Notes: generated by a model not told the origin, from the sequence alone. A stretch of 64,000 nt of DNA from JAGVPT01 sp963717445 (GCA_963717445.1 OY970334.1:3348001-3412000), one strand, 5' to 3'. Positions 44,221-53,636 are shown, counted from the stretch's first letter. Translations and numbers: made by a program.

Positions 44221-45482
44221 TATGACGTTGACCGGGAAAACTCTGTGGTGATGTCTTCCAAAAAAATTTCTTTCTGTCCGCCGGTGTGCATATTTTTAAC
44301 CCCAACTTTGCCAGATTCCAGTTCGTGCTGGCCGACAACGATCACGAAGGCGGCATGCTGCCGGTCGGCGTCCCGCATCTGGGCTTTTAGACTCCGTCTG
44401 AGAAAATCCGCTTCGACGGCGATTCCTTGCGCTCGAAGCTCCATCGTCGTGGAGATGATCCATTGGCGTGAAGCGTCGTCTGCTGCGGCGATAAACAACG
44501 CAGGCTTCACGTCGGAGACATCCGCGAACCCCTTTTTATCCAGGACCATCATGAGCCGTTCGAGGCCTGCTGCGAATCCGACACCGGGTGTAGGTTTGCC
44601 GCCGAGTTCCTGTGTAAGCAGATCGTACCGGCCGCCCCCGGCGAGTGCATCCTGGGAACCAAGGGCAGTGCTGGTTAGCTCGAAAGCAGTTTTGGTATAG
44701 TAATCCAGCCCGCGCACCAATCTTCCATCGATACTGAAGGAAATGTGAAACGCTTGAAGATACTTCTTCACATCCTCGAAATGTCCGGCGCACTCTGCAC
44801 AAAGGTGGTCGGCGATCATCGGCATTGCCGCGGTGAGCTTCCGGTCGTTCTCATCTTTTGAATCGAGGATGCGCATCGGATTATTGTCGATGCGTCGCTG
44901 ACTGTCGGGAGAGAGCTTCGAGGCGATCTTTTGAAGCTCTGCTTGCAGGACTTCCCGGTAGTGAGGGCGACATTTTTCGCACCCCACTGAATTGATTTTG
45001 AGGGAATATTCCGTTAATGACAGTTCTTTGTAGATCTGGATCGTCATTGCGATAATCTCAGCGTCGACTTCCGGCTGCTGCGAGCCGATCGCTTCTGCGC
45101 CGAATTGATGGAACTGGCGCAGCCGTCCCGCTTGCGGCCGCTCCTGGCGGAACATCGGGCCGATATAATACACTTTGACCAGCGGCTGCGCTTCACCAAG
45201 ATTATTCTGGATATATGCGCGGATAACCGAGGCGGTTCCTTCGGGCCTCAACGTGATGCTGTCGTTGCTCCGGTCCGTGAACGTGTACATCTCCTTCCCT
45301 ACAATGTCCGTCGATTCACCGATGCTTCGCGCGAAAAGCGAGGTTTGTTCAAAGACGGGTGTGCGAATTTCTCTATAATTGAAGCGATGAAAGACTCCGC
45401 GCACGGCCGATTCAATGTATTGCCAGCGTGCTGTTTCATCAGGAAGGATATCTTTTGTGCCCCGAATCGATTTGAATGTCAC
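44220..45482 (-). CDS. hisS: Histidyl-tRNA synthetase
   Basis: A class II aminoacyl-tRNA synthetase, 420 residues, typical for the bacterial HisRS. Motif 1 is in the first 60 residues (RGTKDILPDETARWQYIES). Motif 2 is FRQERPQAGRLRQFHQFG, and the HisA/HisB histidine-specific motifs appear as LVRGLDYYTKTAFEL and LAGGGRYDLL. Motif 3 (GFAAGLERLMM) and the C-terminal anticodon-binding domain follow. It heads the minus-strand operon hisS-hypothetical-lgt-glutaredoxin-small protein-rlmB. Confidence 0.97.
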   Translation of the reverse strand: MTFKSIRGTKDILPDETARWQYIESAVRGVFHRFNYREIRTPVFEQTSLFARSIGESTDIVGKEMYTFTDRSNDSITLRPEGTASVIRAYIQNNLGEAQPLVKVYYIGPMFRQERPQAGRLRQFHQFGAEAIGSQQPEVDAEIIAMTIQIYKELSLTEYSLKINSVGCEKCRPHYREVLQAELQKIASKLSPDSQRRIDNNPMRILDSKDENDRKLTAAMPMIADHLCAECAGHFEDVKKYLQAFHISFSIDGRLVRGLDYYTKTAFELTSTALGSQDALAGGGRYDLLTQELGGKPTPGVGFAAGLERLMMVLDKKGFADVSDVKPALFIAAADDASRQWIISTTMELRAQGIAVEADFLRRSLKAQMRDADRQHAAFVIVVGQHELESGKVGVKNMHTGGQKEIFLEDITTEFSRSTS

Positions 45483-45662
45483 TGTAATACTCGTCGTAGT
45501 GATGAGCCGCCGCCGGAACCTGCCGCAAAGAAAAAATCACTTTGATGCGACATCGCATTGGGTATCGTTGCTTTGTGATGAGTGAAAAAGAATCCGGCGC
45601 AGGGGTGAAAGGCGGTCAACGGGTGTGTGGCTGGAGTGTTAATAGTAGTATACTCAACGGGA

Positions 45663-46133
45663 TCAGTTATCGAAGTACGTTGCTTCTTCCGTCCGGAAAA
45701 TTTCGAGAATGTCTTTCGGGGAAGCCGCCGACAATAATTTTTTTCGAAACTCTTCCTTGTTCATCAGCCGCGAGATACGGCTCAACAATTTAATGTGCGG
45801 CCCGACCATGCTGTCCTTGCCGACAAGGAGGAAAATCAGGCGGACGGGCTGTTCATCCAGCGATTGATAGTCGATCGGTGCAGCAGTCACGGCAAACGCG
45901 GCCACGATATCGGAAACGGCATCGGTCTTTCCATGGGGAATGGCGAACCCGTTGCCGACGCCGGTCGACATGATCTTCTCTCGCTCAAAAATCGCTTCTC
46001 GTACCTTTTCTTTGTCGAGTACTTTTTTGGAAGCGGCGACGATGTCGATCATCTGCGCAATGACTTCATCTTTGGAATTTCCCGCTAGTTGCGTCCTGAC
46101 TGACGATTCATCGAGAATGTCACTGATTTTCAT
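45663..46133 (-). CDS. PTS IIA domain protein (PtsN/fructose type)
   Basis: A 156-residue phosphotransferase IIA domain of the fructose-mannitol type. The phosphorylatable histidine is in FAIPHGKTDAVSDIV, with the usual preceding GVGNGFAIPHG. No IIB or IIC component is nearby, so it is more likely a regulatory PtsN-like protein than part of a sugar transporter. It is a single gene with gaps of about 150-180 bases on both sides. Confidence 0.9.
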   Translation of the reverse strand: MKISDILDESSVRTQLAGNSKDEVIAQMIDIVAASKKVLDKEKVREAIFEREKIMSTGVGNGFAIPHGKTDAVSDIVAAFAVTAAPIDYQSLDEQPVRLIFLLVGKDSMVGPHIKLLSRISRLMNKEEFRKKLLSAASPKDILEIFRTEEATYFDN

Positions 46134-46278
46134 GTTCGGAACAATCTCCTAATCCATAAAACGTGATTGCTAATATACGGCTTTGAGGTTGAAATGTAAA
46201 GCGGCGAATACAGATTCGAGGTTGAAGAGAAGGAATGAGACTGCATTTCATTTTCGACAAAGTGCTGTTCGTCCGGCG

Positions 46279-48795
46279 TCATGGCTCGTTCACATCCCGC
46301 CAGTTCAGAATTTTTTCTTCGTAGGTGTTCAGGAGTGATAATGCTGTGTCTTTCATAGTCGATTCGGCGCTGACGTGGAACAGCGGCTCGGCGGTGTCCG
46401 GCCGCATTAGTACCGAGGTCGATGCTGCATCGTTATCGAAGATAATTTTGATTCCATCGACGAGGATGCGGTGCATCCCCTCGGTTTCATGCATCATGTG
46501 GCGCATGACTTTCCCCTTGCGATCCCACGGGCAATAGACGCTCCGTTTCATAAGATGGAGCGCCGGCACTTCTTTTTCCAATGTTCCGAAGCGCTTGCCG
46601 GCAAGGGCCATCATTTCCAGGATTTTTGCTACGCTGAACATGCCGTCGCTTGCAAAAAGAAAATCGGGGAAAATGAATCCTCCTTTAGTCCCGCCGACAA
46701 ACTGCACATCTTTTGAGGTAGACGCTTCCATCAGCGAGAGATGGCTGTCCCGCGTTTTGACGACTTCAATCCCTTTTCCTCCGGCCATCAAATCGATTTC
46801 CGCCGAGGCGGTAATGGGAACGGCGATTTTTTTCGTTCCGGGGTTCACGCTGAGATACAGTGATGTGATCAATGTCAGGAGCCTGTCGTTCTCGATGAAA
46901 TTGCCGTTTTCATCCACGACGAAAACTTTTTCCGCTCCGGCATCGATTAAAAAACCAACGTCGTATCCGAGCGATGTAACAATATGGGAGATTTGGTCGA
47001 CTGCCGCATCGAATTCCACCTTATCGCGGGTCAATTTTTTGGGGTCGAGGTAAGCGTTCAGCGCCAGCGCCTGGCATTGGAGGGAGCCGAGAATATTCGG
47101 GAAGATCGTCGATGCGACGCCGTTCGAATAATCGATCACCAGTTTGAATCGTGCCTGCGAAACAGCGGAGGTGTTGATCGTTGAAAGGAATTTTTCGACA
47201 TAACTTTCCTGTGCCCGTTCGGGGAAGCTGATGCCCCCAACGCTTTTATAATTCGCTCGCGGAAAATCTTCCCCAAAAAAAAGGCGTTCAACAGCCTTCG
47301 TTTTATTCGACGGCAAATCTTTTCCATTATGGTCGAAGAAAATAATATCCGTGAGATTTTTGTCGAAGGGGGATTTTCGCACGTGGATGCCCCCCGCGTT
47401 CTTTTCACCGCGAAGTTCATGCCGGAGGATTGGAATCGACGTGGCCCGCAGGTCGTTGGTATGAACTCCCGCAGACATCAGCCCGCACATAATGGAGCGG
47501 TTGATCATCCGGGAGACGTTATCCGAGTCGCGGCTCGTAAGCACGGCCTTTCCTTTCCCGACCAACGCCCCGAATGCCGTTCCGAGCTTCGCGCCGAATT
47601 CCGGATTCATCTCAATGTTCGAAAGGCCGGTGATTCTCGAGTCGCTGAATAATTCGCGCAGCCACTTATCTTCCCAGACGAGGCTTCGGGTAAGAATGGC
47701 TCCGTCCTCAACCACTTTCCCCGGCCAGAGCTTGATGTTTGAAGCGAGCCTGCTTTCTTTCCCAATGACACACATGTCGCCGAGGAACACATTGTCATCG
47801 ATCCGGGCAGACTCGCCGATTTCTGATCCCTTACCGAGGACACACGAAGAAAGCTCGGCATACCTTCCTATCTTGCTTTTCGCCCAGATAATCGAATCAC
47901 GGACCACCGCGCCGTCTTCAATGATGCAGTCATCCCCGATGACAGACCTGATGATTTTGACGCGCGCTCCAACCATGCAATTTTTGCCGATCAACACTGT
48001 TCCCTGGATATTTTCCGGCGATGTGAGAATCGTTGACTTGTTGCCGACGTAACAGTTTCCCGTTTTATCCCCCTCAAATTCGAGCTGCACCTGGCCGTCC
48101 AATGCATCAAGATGGGCTTCCTGGTATTCGTTCAGGTTGCCCACGTCGCGCCAGTAGCCGTCAGAGACGTAGCCATATAATCCCGCATCCTGTTCAAGCA
48201 GCATGGGGAAAAGATTTTTGCTGAAATCGAAATCTTTCTGGAAGGGAACTTGTTCAAGCACTTCAGGTTCGAGAATATAAATGCCAGTGTTGATCGTGTC
48301 GCTGAAAACTTCTCCCCATGAAGGTTTTTCTAGGAAGCGGGTGATTTTTCCTTCGGCATTGGTAATGACGACGCCGAATTGTAAAGGATTCTTTGCATGT
48401 GTGAGAACGAGTGTCGCCTTCGCCTTCTTCTTCTCGTGGAACGATATCGCCTTGGAAAGATCAAAATCAGTGAGCACGTCGCCGCTGATGATGATGAACC
48501 GTTCATCAAGAAAATCTGCTGCATTGCGAACACTCCCGGCAGTTCCGTAGTCCGCTTCTGCCTGCCGGTATTGCATTTTGATGCCGAAGGACGAACCATC
48601 CCCGAAGAACGACGTTATGCTTTCCGGTTGATAAAAGAGAGTTGATACGATATCTCTTATACCATGCCTCTTTAACAAGCTGACAATGTGTTGCATCATC
48701 GGCTTGTTCATCATCGGCACCATCGGTTTTGGGATGTTGCACGTGAGCGGGCGGAGCCTCGTCCCAAATCCGCCAGACATGATTACTGCTTTCAT
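46279..48795 (-). CDS. Mannose-1-phosphate guanylyltransferase/phosphomannomutase-like fusion
   Basis: An 838-residue protein made of three parts. A nucleotidyltransferase (about 1-230) has the signature VIMSGGFGTRLRPLT. Left-handed beta-helix repeats (about 255-375) are recognisable by hexapeptides such as IGKNCMVGARVKII. A phosphomannomutase-like C-terminal half (about 380-830) completes it. The usual catalytic serine loop (TASHNP) is replaced by GGIHVRKSPFD, so the mutase half is probably inactive, as in the known cyanobacterial/FCB relatives of this architecture. It most likely makes NDP-mannose or a related sugar nucleotide. Confidence 0.88.
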   Translation of the reverse strand: MKAVIMSGGFGTRLRPLTCNIPKPMVPMMNKPMMQHIVSLLKRHGIRDIVSTLFYQPESITSFFGDGSSFGIKMQYRQAEADYGTAGSVRNAADFLDERFIIISGDVLTDFDLSKAISFHEKKKAKATLVLTHAKNPLQFGVVITNAEGKITRFLEKPSWGEVFSDTINTGIYILEPEVLEQVPFQKDFDFSKNLFPMLLEQDAGLYGYVSDGYWRDVGNLNEYQEAHLDALDGQVQLEFEGDKTGNCYVGNKSTILTSPENIQGTVLIGKNCMVGARVKIIRSVIGDDCIIEDGAVVRDSIIWAKSKIGRYAELSSCVLGKGSEIGESARIDDNVFLGDMCVIGKESRLASNIKLWPGKVVEDGAILTRSLVWEDKWLRELFSDSRITGLSNIEMNPEFGAKLGTAFGALVGKGKAVLTSRDSDNVSRMINRSIMCGLMSAGVHTNDLRATSIPILRHELRGEKNAGGIHVRKSPFDKNLTDIIFFDHNGKDLPSNKTKAVERLFFGEDFPRANYKSVGGISFPERAQESYVEKFLSTINTSAVSQARFKLVIDYSNGVASTIFPNILGSLQCQALALNAYLDPKKLTRDKVEFDAAVDQISHIVTSLGYDVGFLIDAGAEKVFVVDENGNFIENDRLLTLITSLYLSVNPGTKKIAVPITASAEIDLMAGGKGIEVVKTRDSHLSLMEASTSKDVQFVGGTKGGFIFPDFLFASDGMFSVAKILEMMALAGKRFGTLEKEVPALHLMKRSVYCPWDRKGKVMRHMMHETEGMHRILVDGIKIIFDNDAASTSVLMRPDTAEPLFHVSAESTMKDTALSLLNTYEEKILNWRDVNEP

Positions 48796-49105
48796 AGGAG
48801 AGAGATGTTTAATGAAAAGAGGGATTCATCGACTACAGGGAATAGTACTAAAAAAAAAATTGGCCTTCAACCGCGGAGCAACGTATTTTCGTTCGCGCCT
48901 ATCCCTGTTTCCGGTAACAATGAATTGAAATGTATTTGTTCCATATGGAATATTTTCATGAATCCTGTAATGTCGCGTTGCCCGATCGTTGATCACGGCT
49001 GTTGTAAACTCACACTAGTGAAAGTCGGTGCCTTTGATACGCTGTGTGATTGCTCGAGGCAATCGGATAGCCCGAAACTGATCTACTCACTTTAGCCTAT
49101 TTATC
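48796..49105. other. Divergent intergenic region without a gene
   Basis: About 380 bases separate the divergent sugar-nucleotidyltransferase and GAF genes. I see no coding or RNA gene. A sigma-70-like promoter for the plus-strand gene lies at its right end. Confidence 0.55.
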
Positions 49106-49134
49106 TTGACTTTTGTGCCGGAATTGGATAAATT
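49106..49134 (+). promoter_or_regulatory. Sigma-70-like promoter for the GAF-domain gene
   Basis: TTGACT (49106-49111) and TAAATT (49129-49134) are separated by 17 bases and end 40 bases before the ATG at 49175. Confidence 0.6.
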
Positions 49135-49174
49135 TACATACTTTATGCGATTTCTGTAAACCTTAGGACTCAGA

Positions 49175-51145
49175 ATGCCGGAAAACAAGCAGGGAATCGC
49201 CTTTCAGAGCGTCTTTTCTAAGATTTCACTTCAGGAGGGCGTCGTTGCCGGCATCGGAGTCCTTCTGTTTTTTTTGGGATTGTGGTCGAGCGCGCTTCTA
49301 ACGAAGCTCTTCTGCTTTATTATTACGGGGATTGCCGCCTATTTTGTCTTTGATTCATTGCATGGGAAAAAGAGCCTGTCTTCCGATAACGATGATGAAT
49401 TTTCCGCCGAGTTGGAAAAAGAGGAAGAGAAAAATTTTCGGACGAGCACAGTTGGACCAAGCGAAGAAGATGGTGACGAGCGAGATGATGAAAGAAAGAG
49501 CAGCATAGCTTCGCAGCATACAATGGCTGAAATTACAATTGAAGCCGAAGAGAAAGAAGTTCGATTTGAAGAACCAGCTCAACGCCCACAAGACACTTTT
49601 GTCTACTCTCCTTCAGATTTCGTCGACGATGAACAGGCCTCGATGGAAGGAGGCCAGCGGGAACCGAAAAGTGAATTTAATTTTCTCCTGCAAAAGACTT
49701 TGTCGGTAATCAAAGAGGTTGTTTTTGCGAACTCTGTTTCGTTTTTCTGGGTGAACCGGGAAGCGCGACAGCTCGTCCTCGAAAATAAATTGACTGACAG
49801 CCAGGTATTCTCAACTTCCAGGAAATTGCCGATCGGCAGCGACATTGTCAGCCAGATTGCGATGTCCGGAAAGCCGGAGATTATGAGTCAGATCGCTGCG
49901 AACGCAGAACGGGACATTGTTCCGTATTATGCAAGCTTGGAGGAAATAAGATCGTTTATCGGTGTTCCGGTGTTTTATCCGCGGCGAGACGGCGAGTTGT
50001 TGCCGATTGCCGTGCTGGCTGTCGACAGCAAAGCAGACGATGCGTACGGCCCGGAAACTGTTGATCTGCTTGCTAAGTTTACAAAAATGCTCTCAGCGAT
50101 GCTGGAAAGTTCCACCGAGAAGTACGATCTGATGAGCGAAAGTGAAGTGCTGAAGACCGAAACGCGGTTTCGCGCAAAGGCATTCGGCGAATCGGAAATT
50201 CCCAATATTGGCAATGCGCTGGCGGAAGAAGTTTCCACTCTTGTTCCATGGGATGCACTAGCCTTGATCTTGTTCGACGGAGCACAAAAACAATGGGTTA
50301 TAGCGAACGTCAGGACCAGGCATAATCACCGCTATGTTGTTGCGAAGCAACTCCTCGATTTTCATACGAGCATAGCCGGTAAAGCGATCAAGAACAACGC
50401 CGTGCAGAATATCGATGATGTATCGAAAACATCCGAGCCGAGATTTTTAGCGAATGAGGCATCGCTGGGGATAGCGAGGGTCGGCTCGTTTGCGGCAATT
50501 CCGATCGCTTCGGCAAATAAGTGTTACGGCGCATTGACGCTTGAATGCAGGGAAAAAAGCGCATACGGTGCAAAAGAGATTTCCTCGGTATCACACTTAA
50601 CGTCCGTAGCGGGAATTGCTTTCGAGCTTCATGAAGCAAACGATATTATCAAAGAGTTTGTCATCGTTGATGAGAGCACCGGGGCGGCTTCTAGAAAATA
50701 TTTTCTTCAGCGCCTCTCAGAAGAATTGCAGCGTGCGGATGACGACGGCTCGGATGTTTCGCTGCTGCTTTTTGCAATTTCGTCGCTAAACGATATTACC
50801 GCTCGATATGGCAGAGCTGGTAGCGATGCCGCTGTTGCAAGGGTTGCTTCGATTCTTCGCTCCAGCGTTCGTTCGTACGATCTTATCGGCAGGTTCGACC
50901 AAGGAATGTTTGGCGTCATGCTGGTGAAGACGACTTCGAACGATGCGTATTTGTGGGCGGAGAAACTCCGTTCGGCGATTGCCAGTGCCGTCGTGTCGTT
51001 CGAGCAAAAGACATTTTCGGTGACCGTGACTGTCGGGATCTGCGGCGCCACCGAGGGGATGGATTCAAACGAATGTGTTTCGAATGCAGTTCAGGTCTTG
51101 GAAAAAGCAAGAGAAGCAGGAGGGAATATCGTGAGAGTGTTTTAA
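49175..51145 (+). CDS. Membrane-anchored GAF protein with a degenerate GGDEF domain
   Basis: A 656-residue signalling protein. Two hydrophobic helices lie at about residues 23-60, followed by an acidic linker of about 100 residues. Two GAF domains follow at about 165-310 (FSTSRKLPIGSDIVSQIAMSG) and 335-490. A GGDEF-type domain spans about 500-655 and opens with VDESTGAASRKYF (the usual DxLTGLxNR start is altered). Its signature GGDEF position reads DQGMF (in GRFDQGMFGVM). It therefore should not make cyclic-di-GMP, but may bind a nucleotide or act as a scaffold. Confidence 0.82.
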   Translation: MPENKQGIAFQSVFSKISLQEGVVAGIGVLLFFLGLWSSALLTKLFCFIITGIAAYFVFDSLHGKKSLSSDNDDEFSAELEKEEEKNFRTSTVGPSEEDGDERDDERKSSIASQHTMAEITIEAEEKEVRFEEPAQRPQDTFVYSPSDFVDDEQASMEGGQREPKSEFNFLLQKTLSVIKEVVFANSVSFFWVNREARQLVLENKLTDSQVFSTSRKLPIGSDIVSQIAMSGKPEIMSQIAANAERDIVPYYASLEEIRSFIGVPVFYPRRDGELLPIAVLAVDSKADDAYGPETVDLLAKFTKMLSAMLESSTEKYDLMSESEVLKTETRFRAKAFGESEIPNIGNALAEEVSTLVPWDALALILFDGAQKQWVIANVRTRHNHRYVVAKQLLDFHTSIAGKAIKNNAVQNIDDVSKTSEPRFLANEASLGIARVGSFAAIPIASANKCYGALTLECREKSAYGAKEISSVSHLTSVAGIAFELHEANDIIKEFVIVDESTGAASRKYFLQRLSEELQRADDDGSDVSLLLFAISSLNDITARYGRAGSDAAVARVASILRSSVRSYDLIGRFDQGMFGVMLVKTTSNDAYLWAEKLRSAIASAVVSFEQKTFSVTVTVGICGATEGMDSNECVSNAVQVLEKAREAGGNIVRVF

Positions 51146-51198
51146 TAAAATTGTGAAAAAAGAAAGAAGTCGATAACCTTTTTTATTTTGAGGAGACA

Positions 51199-51393
51199 AT
51201 GGCAAAGCAACAAGATTTCGCGGAAAAAGTAAAAAAAGCCGGCGCTGAAAAGGGAACGAAGTGCCCTAAGTGCGGGGCGTTGAAAGTCCCGACTGCATAC
51301 ATCCACTCTGTAAAAACAGAGATTGGCTCGTACCGCTTCAACCGTTCGCTTGTTCAGGTTTGCAAATGCAATGAAAAGGAAGTCTACGCATAA
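51199..51393 (+). CDS. Small zinc-ribbon-like protein
   Basis: A 64-residue protein with one CPKC pair (CPKCGALKVPTAY) and a second cysteine pair CKC near the end (VCKCNEKEV), a possible zinc ribbon. It has a GAGGAG site and its stop directly abuts the deoB start codon. Function is unknown. Confidence 0.7.
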   Translation: MAKQQDFAEKVKKAGAEKGTKCPKCGALKVPTAYIHSVKTEIGSYRFNRSLVQVCKCNEKEVYA

Positions 51394-52578
51394 TTGAGTG
51401 CGCCCGGCAAAATCGTTTTCATCGTTCTCGATAGTATCGGCATCGGTGAAGCGCCGGACGCCGCAGCGTACGGCGATACAGGTTCAAATACGCTCGGCAA
51501 CACCGCGAAAGCCGTAGGCGGACTTTATCTTCCCAACCTGCAAAAGCTCGGGCTGGGGAACATCGGGCCGATTCAGGGCGTCTCACCGGAGACAAAGCCC
51601 GAAGGCTGCTTCGGAAAAATGCAGGAAGTTTCCCGGGGAAAAGACAGCACAACGGGACATTGGGAAATCGCAGGTATTATCATCAAAGAAGATTTTCCGT
51701 ACTATCCGAAAGGGTTTCCTGCCGATGTGATCGAGAAATTCATCTCGGCGACGAAAACGTGCGGCGTTCTGGGAAACAGGCCCGCCTCCGGAACACAAAT
51801 TATAGAAGAGCTTGGCGATGAGCACGTGCGTACCAGATTCCCGATTGTGTACACGTCGGGCGACTCTGTTTTTCAGATTGCGGCGCACGAAGAGATCATT
51901 CCGTTGAAAGAATTGTATAGGATATGCCGGATTACGAGGGACGAGGTGATGGTTGGCGAGCACGCTGTTGGCCGCGTGATCGGGCGTCCATTTATTGGAT
52001 CGAGCGGCAAGTACGTTCGTACTGCGAACCGCAGAGATTTTTCGCTGGAAGCTCCCGGCACGACGATACTTGACCTCCTTTTTAAAAATGGTGTTCCGAC
52101 AGTTTCTATCGGAAAGATCGACAACTTGTTTTCAGGAAGAGGATTGAAGGAAAAAATCCACACCCACTCGAACACGGAAGGAATCGAAGAGATTATCAAG
52201 CAATCATCCGCGATGAAGCAAGGCTTCATCATGACGAACCTCGTCGATTTCGATATGCTCTTCGGCCACCGACAAGACGCAAAAGGAATGGCGGGCGCAA
52301 TCGAATATTTCGACAAGCAACTGCCAAGAATTTTCGACACGATTCGCGGCGATACTATCCTCATGATTACTGCGGATCACGGCAATGATCCAACAGACAA
52401 CAGCACGGACCATTCGCGAGAGTACGTTCCGGTCCTTACATATTCCGAAACGGGAAAAAAAGGAATAAACCTCGGGGTGAGGAAAACGTTTGCCGACGCA
52501 GGAAAAACCGTCGCAGAGTATTTCGGTGTGGATGATCCGGTGCTTGCGGGGACCAGTTTTTTGAATTTAATTCGTTGA
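51394..52578 (+). CDS. deoB: Phosphopentomutase
   Basis: DeoB interconverts (deoxy)ribose 1-phosphate and 5-phosphate, in nucleoside salvage. The 394-residue alkaline-phosphatase-fold enzyme shows FIVLDSIGIGEAPDA, the phospho-acceptor region DSTTGHWEIAG, and the metal-binding ITADHGNDPT. It starts at a TTG directly after the previous stop codon. A VapBC-like pair and two EutN/CcmL genes follow on the same strand. Confidence 0.96.
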   Translation: MSAPGKIVFIVLDSIGIGEAPDAAAYGDTGSNTLGNTAKAVGGLYLPNLQKLGLGNIGPIQGVSPETKPEGCFGKMQEVSRGKDSTTGHWEIAGIIIKEDFPYYPKGFPADVIEKFISATKTCGVLGNRPASGTQIIEELGDEHVRTRFPIVYTSGDSVFQIAAHEEIIPLKELYRICRITRDEVMVGEHAVGRVIGRPFIGSSGKYVRTANRRDFSLEAPGTTILDLLFKNGVPTVSIGKIDNLFSGRGLKEKIHTHSNTEGIEEIIKQSSAMKQGFIMTNLVDFDMLFGHRQDAKGMAGAIEYFDKQLPRIFDTIRGDTILMITADHGNDPTDNSTDHSREYVPVLTYSETGKKGINLGVRKTFADAGKTVAEYFGVDDPVLAGTSFLNLIR

Positions 52579-52585
52579 ACGCGAA

Positions 52586-52888
52586 ATGGAAAAAGCAAAA
52601 CACAGTGTTGAGTTTGAGGCGGAGATTGACGGGGAGGGAAAAGTTCAGTTTTCTCGCTCAGTTGCCGGCGAACTTTCTCTGCCCCGCGGATCAAAAGTTA
52701 CGGTGCGAATCGTCGGGGGCGTTCTTTCGAAAGGATTGACGGCGCGCAATGTGTCGGATGAAGAAATCGAACGAATCGGCAAGATTCAATTTGAGGACCG
52801 TGAACATGTTGTGAAGTTCTTATTGTCTGAGGGGAAACTTTCAAACAATAACGCCCTCAGAAAGCGCTTACAAGGCTTTACGGCGTGA
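52586..52888 (+). CDS. AbrB-like putative antitoxin
   Basis: A 100-residue protein. The first 45 residues fit a swapped-hairpin AbrB/MazE-type DNA-binding domain (EIDGEGKVQFSRSVAGELSLPRGSKVTVRI); the rest is charged and helical. It overlaps the following PIN-domain gene by four bases (GTGA), as in VapBC toxin-antitoxin pairs. The pairing is the main support; the AbrB match is weak. Confidence 0.6.
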   Translation: MEKAKHSVEFEAEIDGEGKVQFSRSVAGELSLPRGSKVTVRIVGGVLSKGLTARNVSDEEIERIGKIQFEDREHVVKFLLSEGKLSNNNALRKRLQGFTA

Positions 52889-53316
52889 ACGATCAAAAAA
52901 TTGTTGTCGACACTGACGTGCTTCTTGACCATCTCGTCCATCGAGACGGAGCCTCTTTTTTGCGGAGTGCAATGAACGTTTTCTTTTGCTACACGACGGT
53001 CTTTAATGCAATCGAGGCATTCTCTCTGGCGTCTTCTGAAGAAGAAATTCAAGCCATCGACGACGCAATGAGCGCGATGAAAGTGCTCGGCCTCAACGCG
53101 AAAAGTGCAAAAGTTATCGGGAAAATTTTCTCTACCATCGATGCAAAAAGGAAAAGAGATTTGCCGGTGTTGATCGCTGGCGTCTGCAAAGAAAGTAAGC
53201 TGCCGATTGTCACGATGAATCCTAAACGGTTCTCCGGCATCAAACAATTGAGGGTGATCCCGGCGGGAAAATTGACTCGGTACCTGACATCGCCGGAACT
53301 TCTTGCGATCAAATAA
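52885..53316 (+). CDS. PIN-domain protein, VapC-like toxin candidate
   Basis: A 143-residue PIN-fold protein. The acidic residues expected in the active site are Asp9 (VVDTDVLLDHL), Glu44 (FNAIEAFS) and Asp92 (KRDLPVLIAGV), with Asn112 (TMNPKRFSGI) where an Asp or Asn closes the site. VapC toxins are ribonucleases. It begins at a GTG overlapping the upstream antitoxin-like gene. Between deoB and the EutN genes it is an odd neighbour. Confidence 0.75.
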   Translation: MNDQKIVVDTDVLLDHLVHRDGASFLRSAMNVFFCYTTVFNAIEAFSLASSEEEIQAIDDAMSAMKVLGLNAKSAKVIGKIFSTIDAKRKRDLPVLIAGVCKESKLPIVTMNPKRFSGIKQLRVIPAGKLTRYLTSPELLAIK

Positions 53317-53334
53317 TTCTCAGGACGGTTCGTC

Positions 53335-53610
53335 ATGATACTTGGAAAAGTTATCGGTACGGTTTGGGCAACTCGGAAAGATGAAGCATTGGTGGGAGTT
53401 TCGTTGCAGATTGTTCGCCACGTCGACCTTGACTATACGTTGAAAGACGCATTTGTCGTGGCTGTTGATACCGTGCAAGCGGGTGTGGGGGATGTCGTCC
53501 TTGTTGCCACCGGCAGCTCGGCACGGCAAACGTCGGTCACCAAAAACAAGCCGGTAGACGCCGTGATTATGGCGGTTGTCGATAAACTCGATGTAACGGA
53601 AAAAACATAG
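53335..53610 (+). CDS. EutN/CcmL-type microcompartment vertex protein, copy 1
   Basis: A 91-residue protein of the pentameric shell family that caps the vertices of bacterial microcompartments. Family features are the N-terminal LGKVIGTVWATRKDEAL, the core AVDTVQAGVGDVVLVATGSSARQ in shorter blocks, and PVDAVIMAVVDKLD near the end. It is followed after 26 bases by a second member. No BMC-H/BMC-T shell protein or signature enzyme is within the window, so the compartment, if any, is encoded elsewhere. Confidence 0.9.
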   Translation: MILGKVIGTVWATRKDEALVGVSLQIVRHVDLDYTLKDAFVVAVDTVQAGVGDVVLVATGSSARQTSVTKNKPVDAVIMAVVDKLDVTEKT

Positions 53611-53636
53611 AGAACTTTTCAGCGGAATGACTCGTA

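Noticed and set aside
48796..49100. Possible small RNA or tRNA in the divergent gap
   Set aside because: No cloverleaf, terminator or conserved RNA motif could be found.
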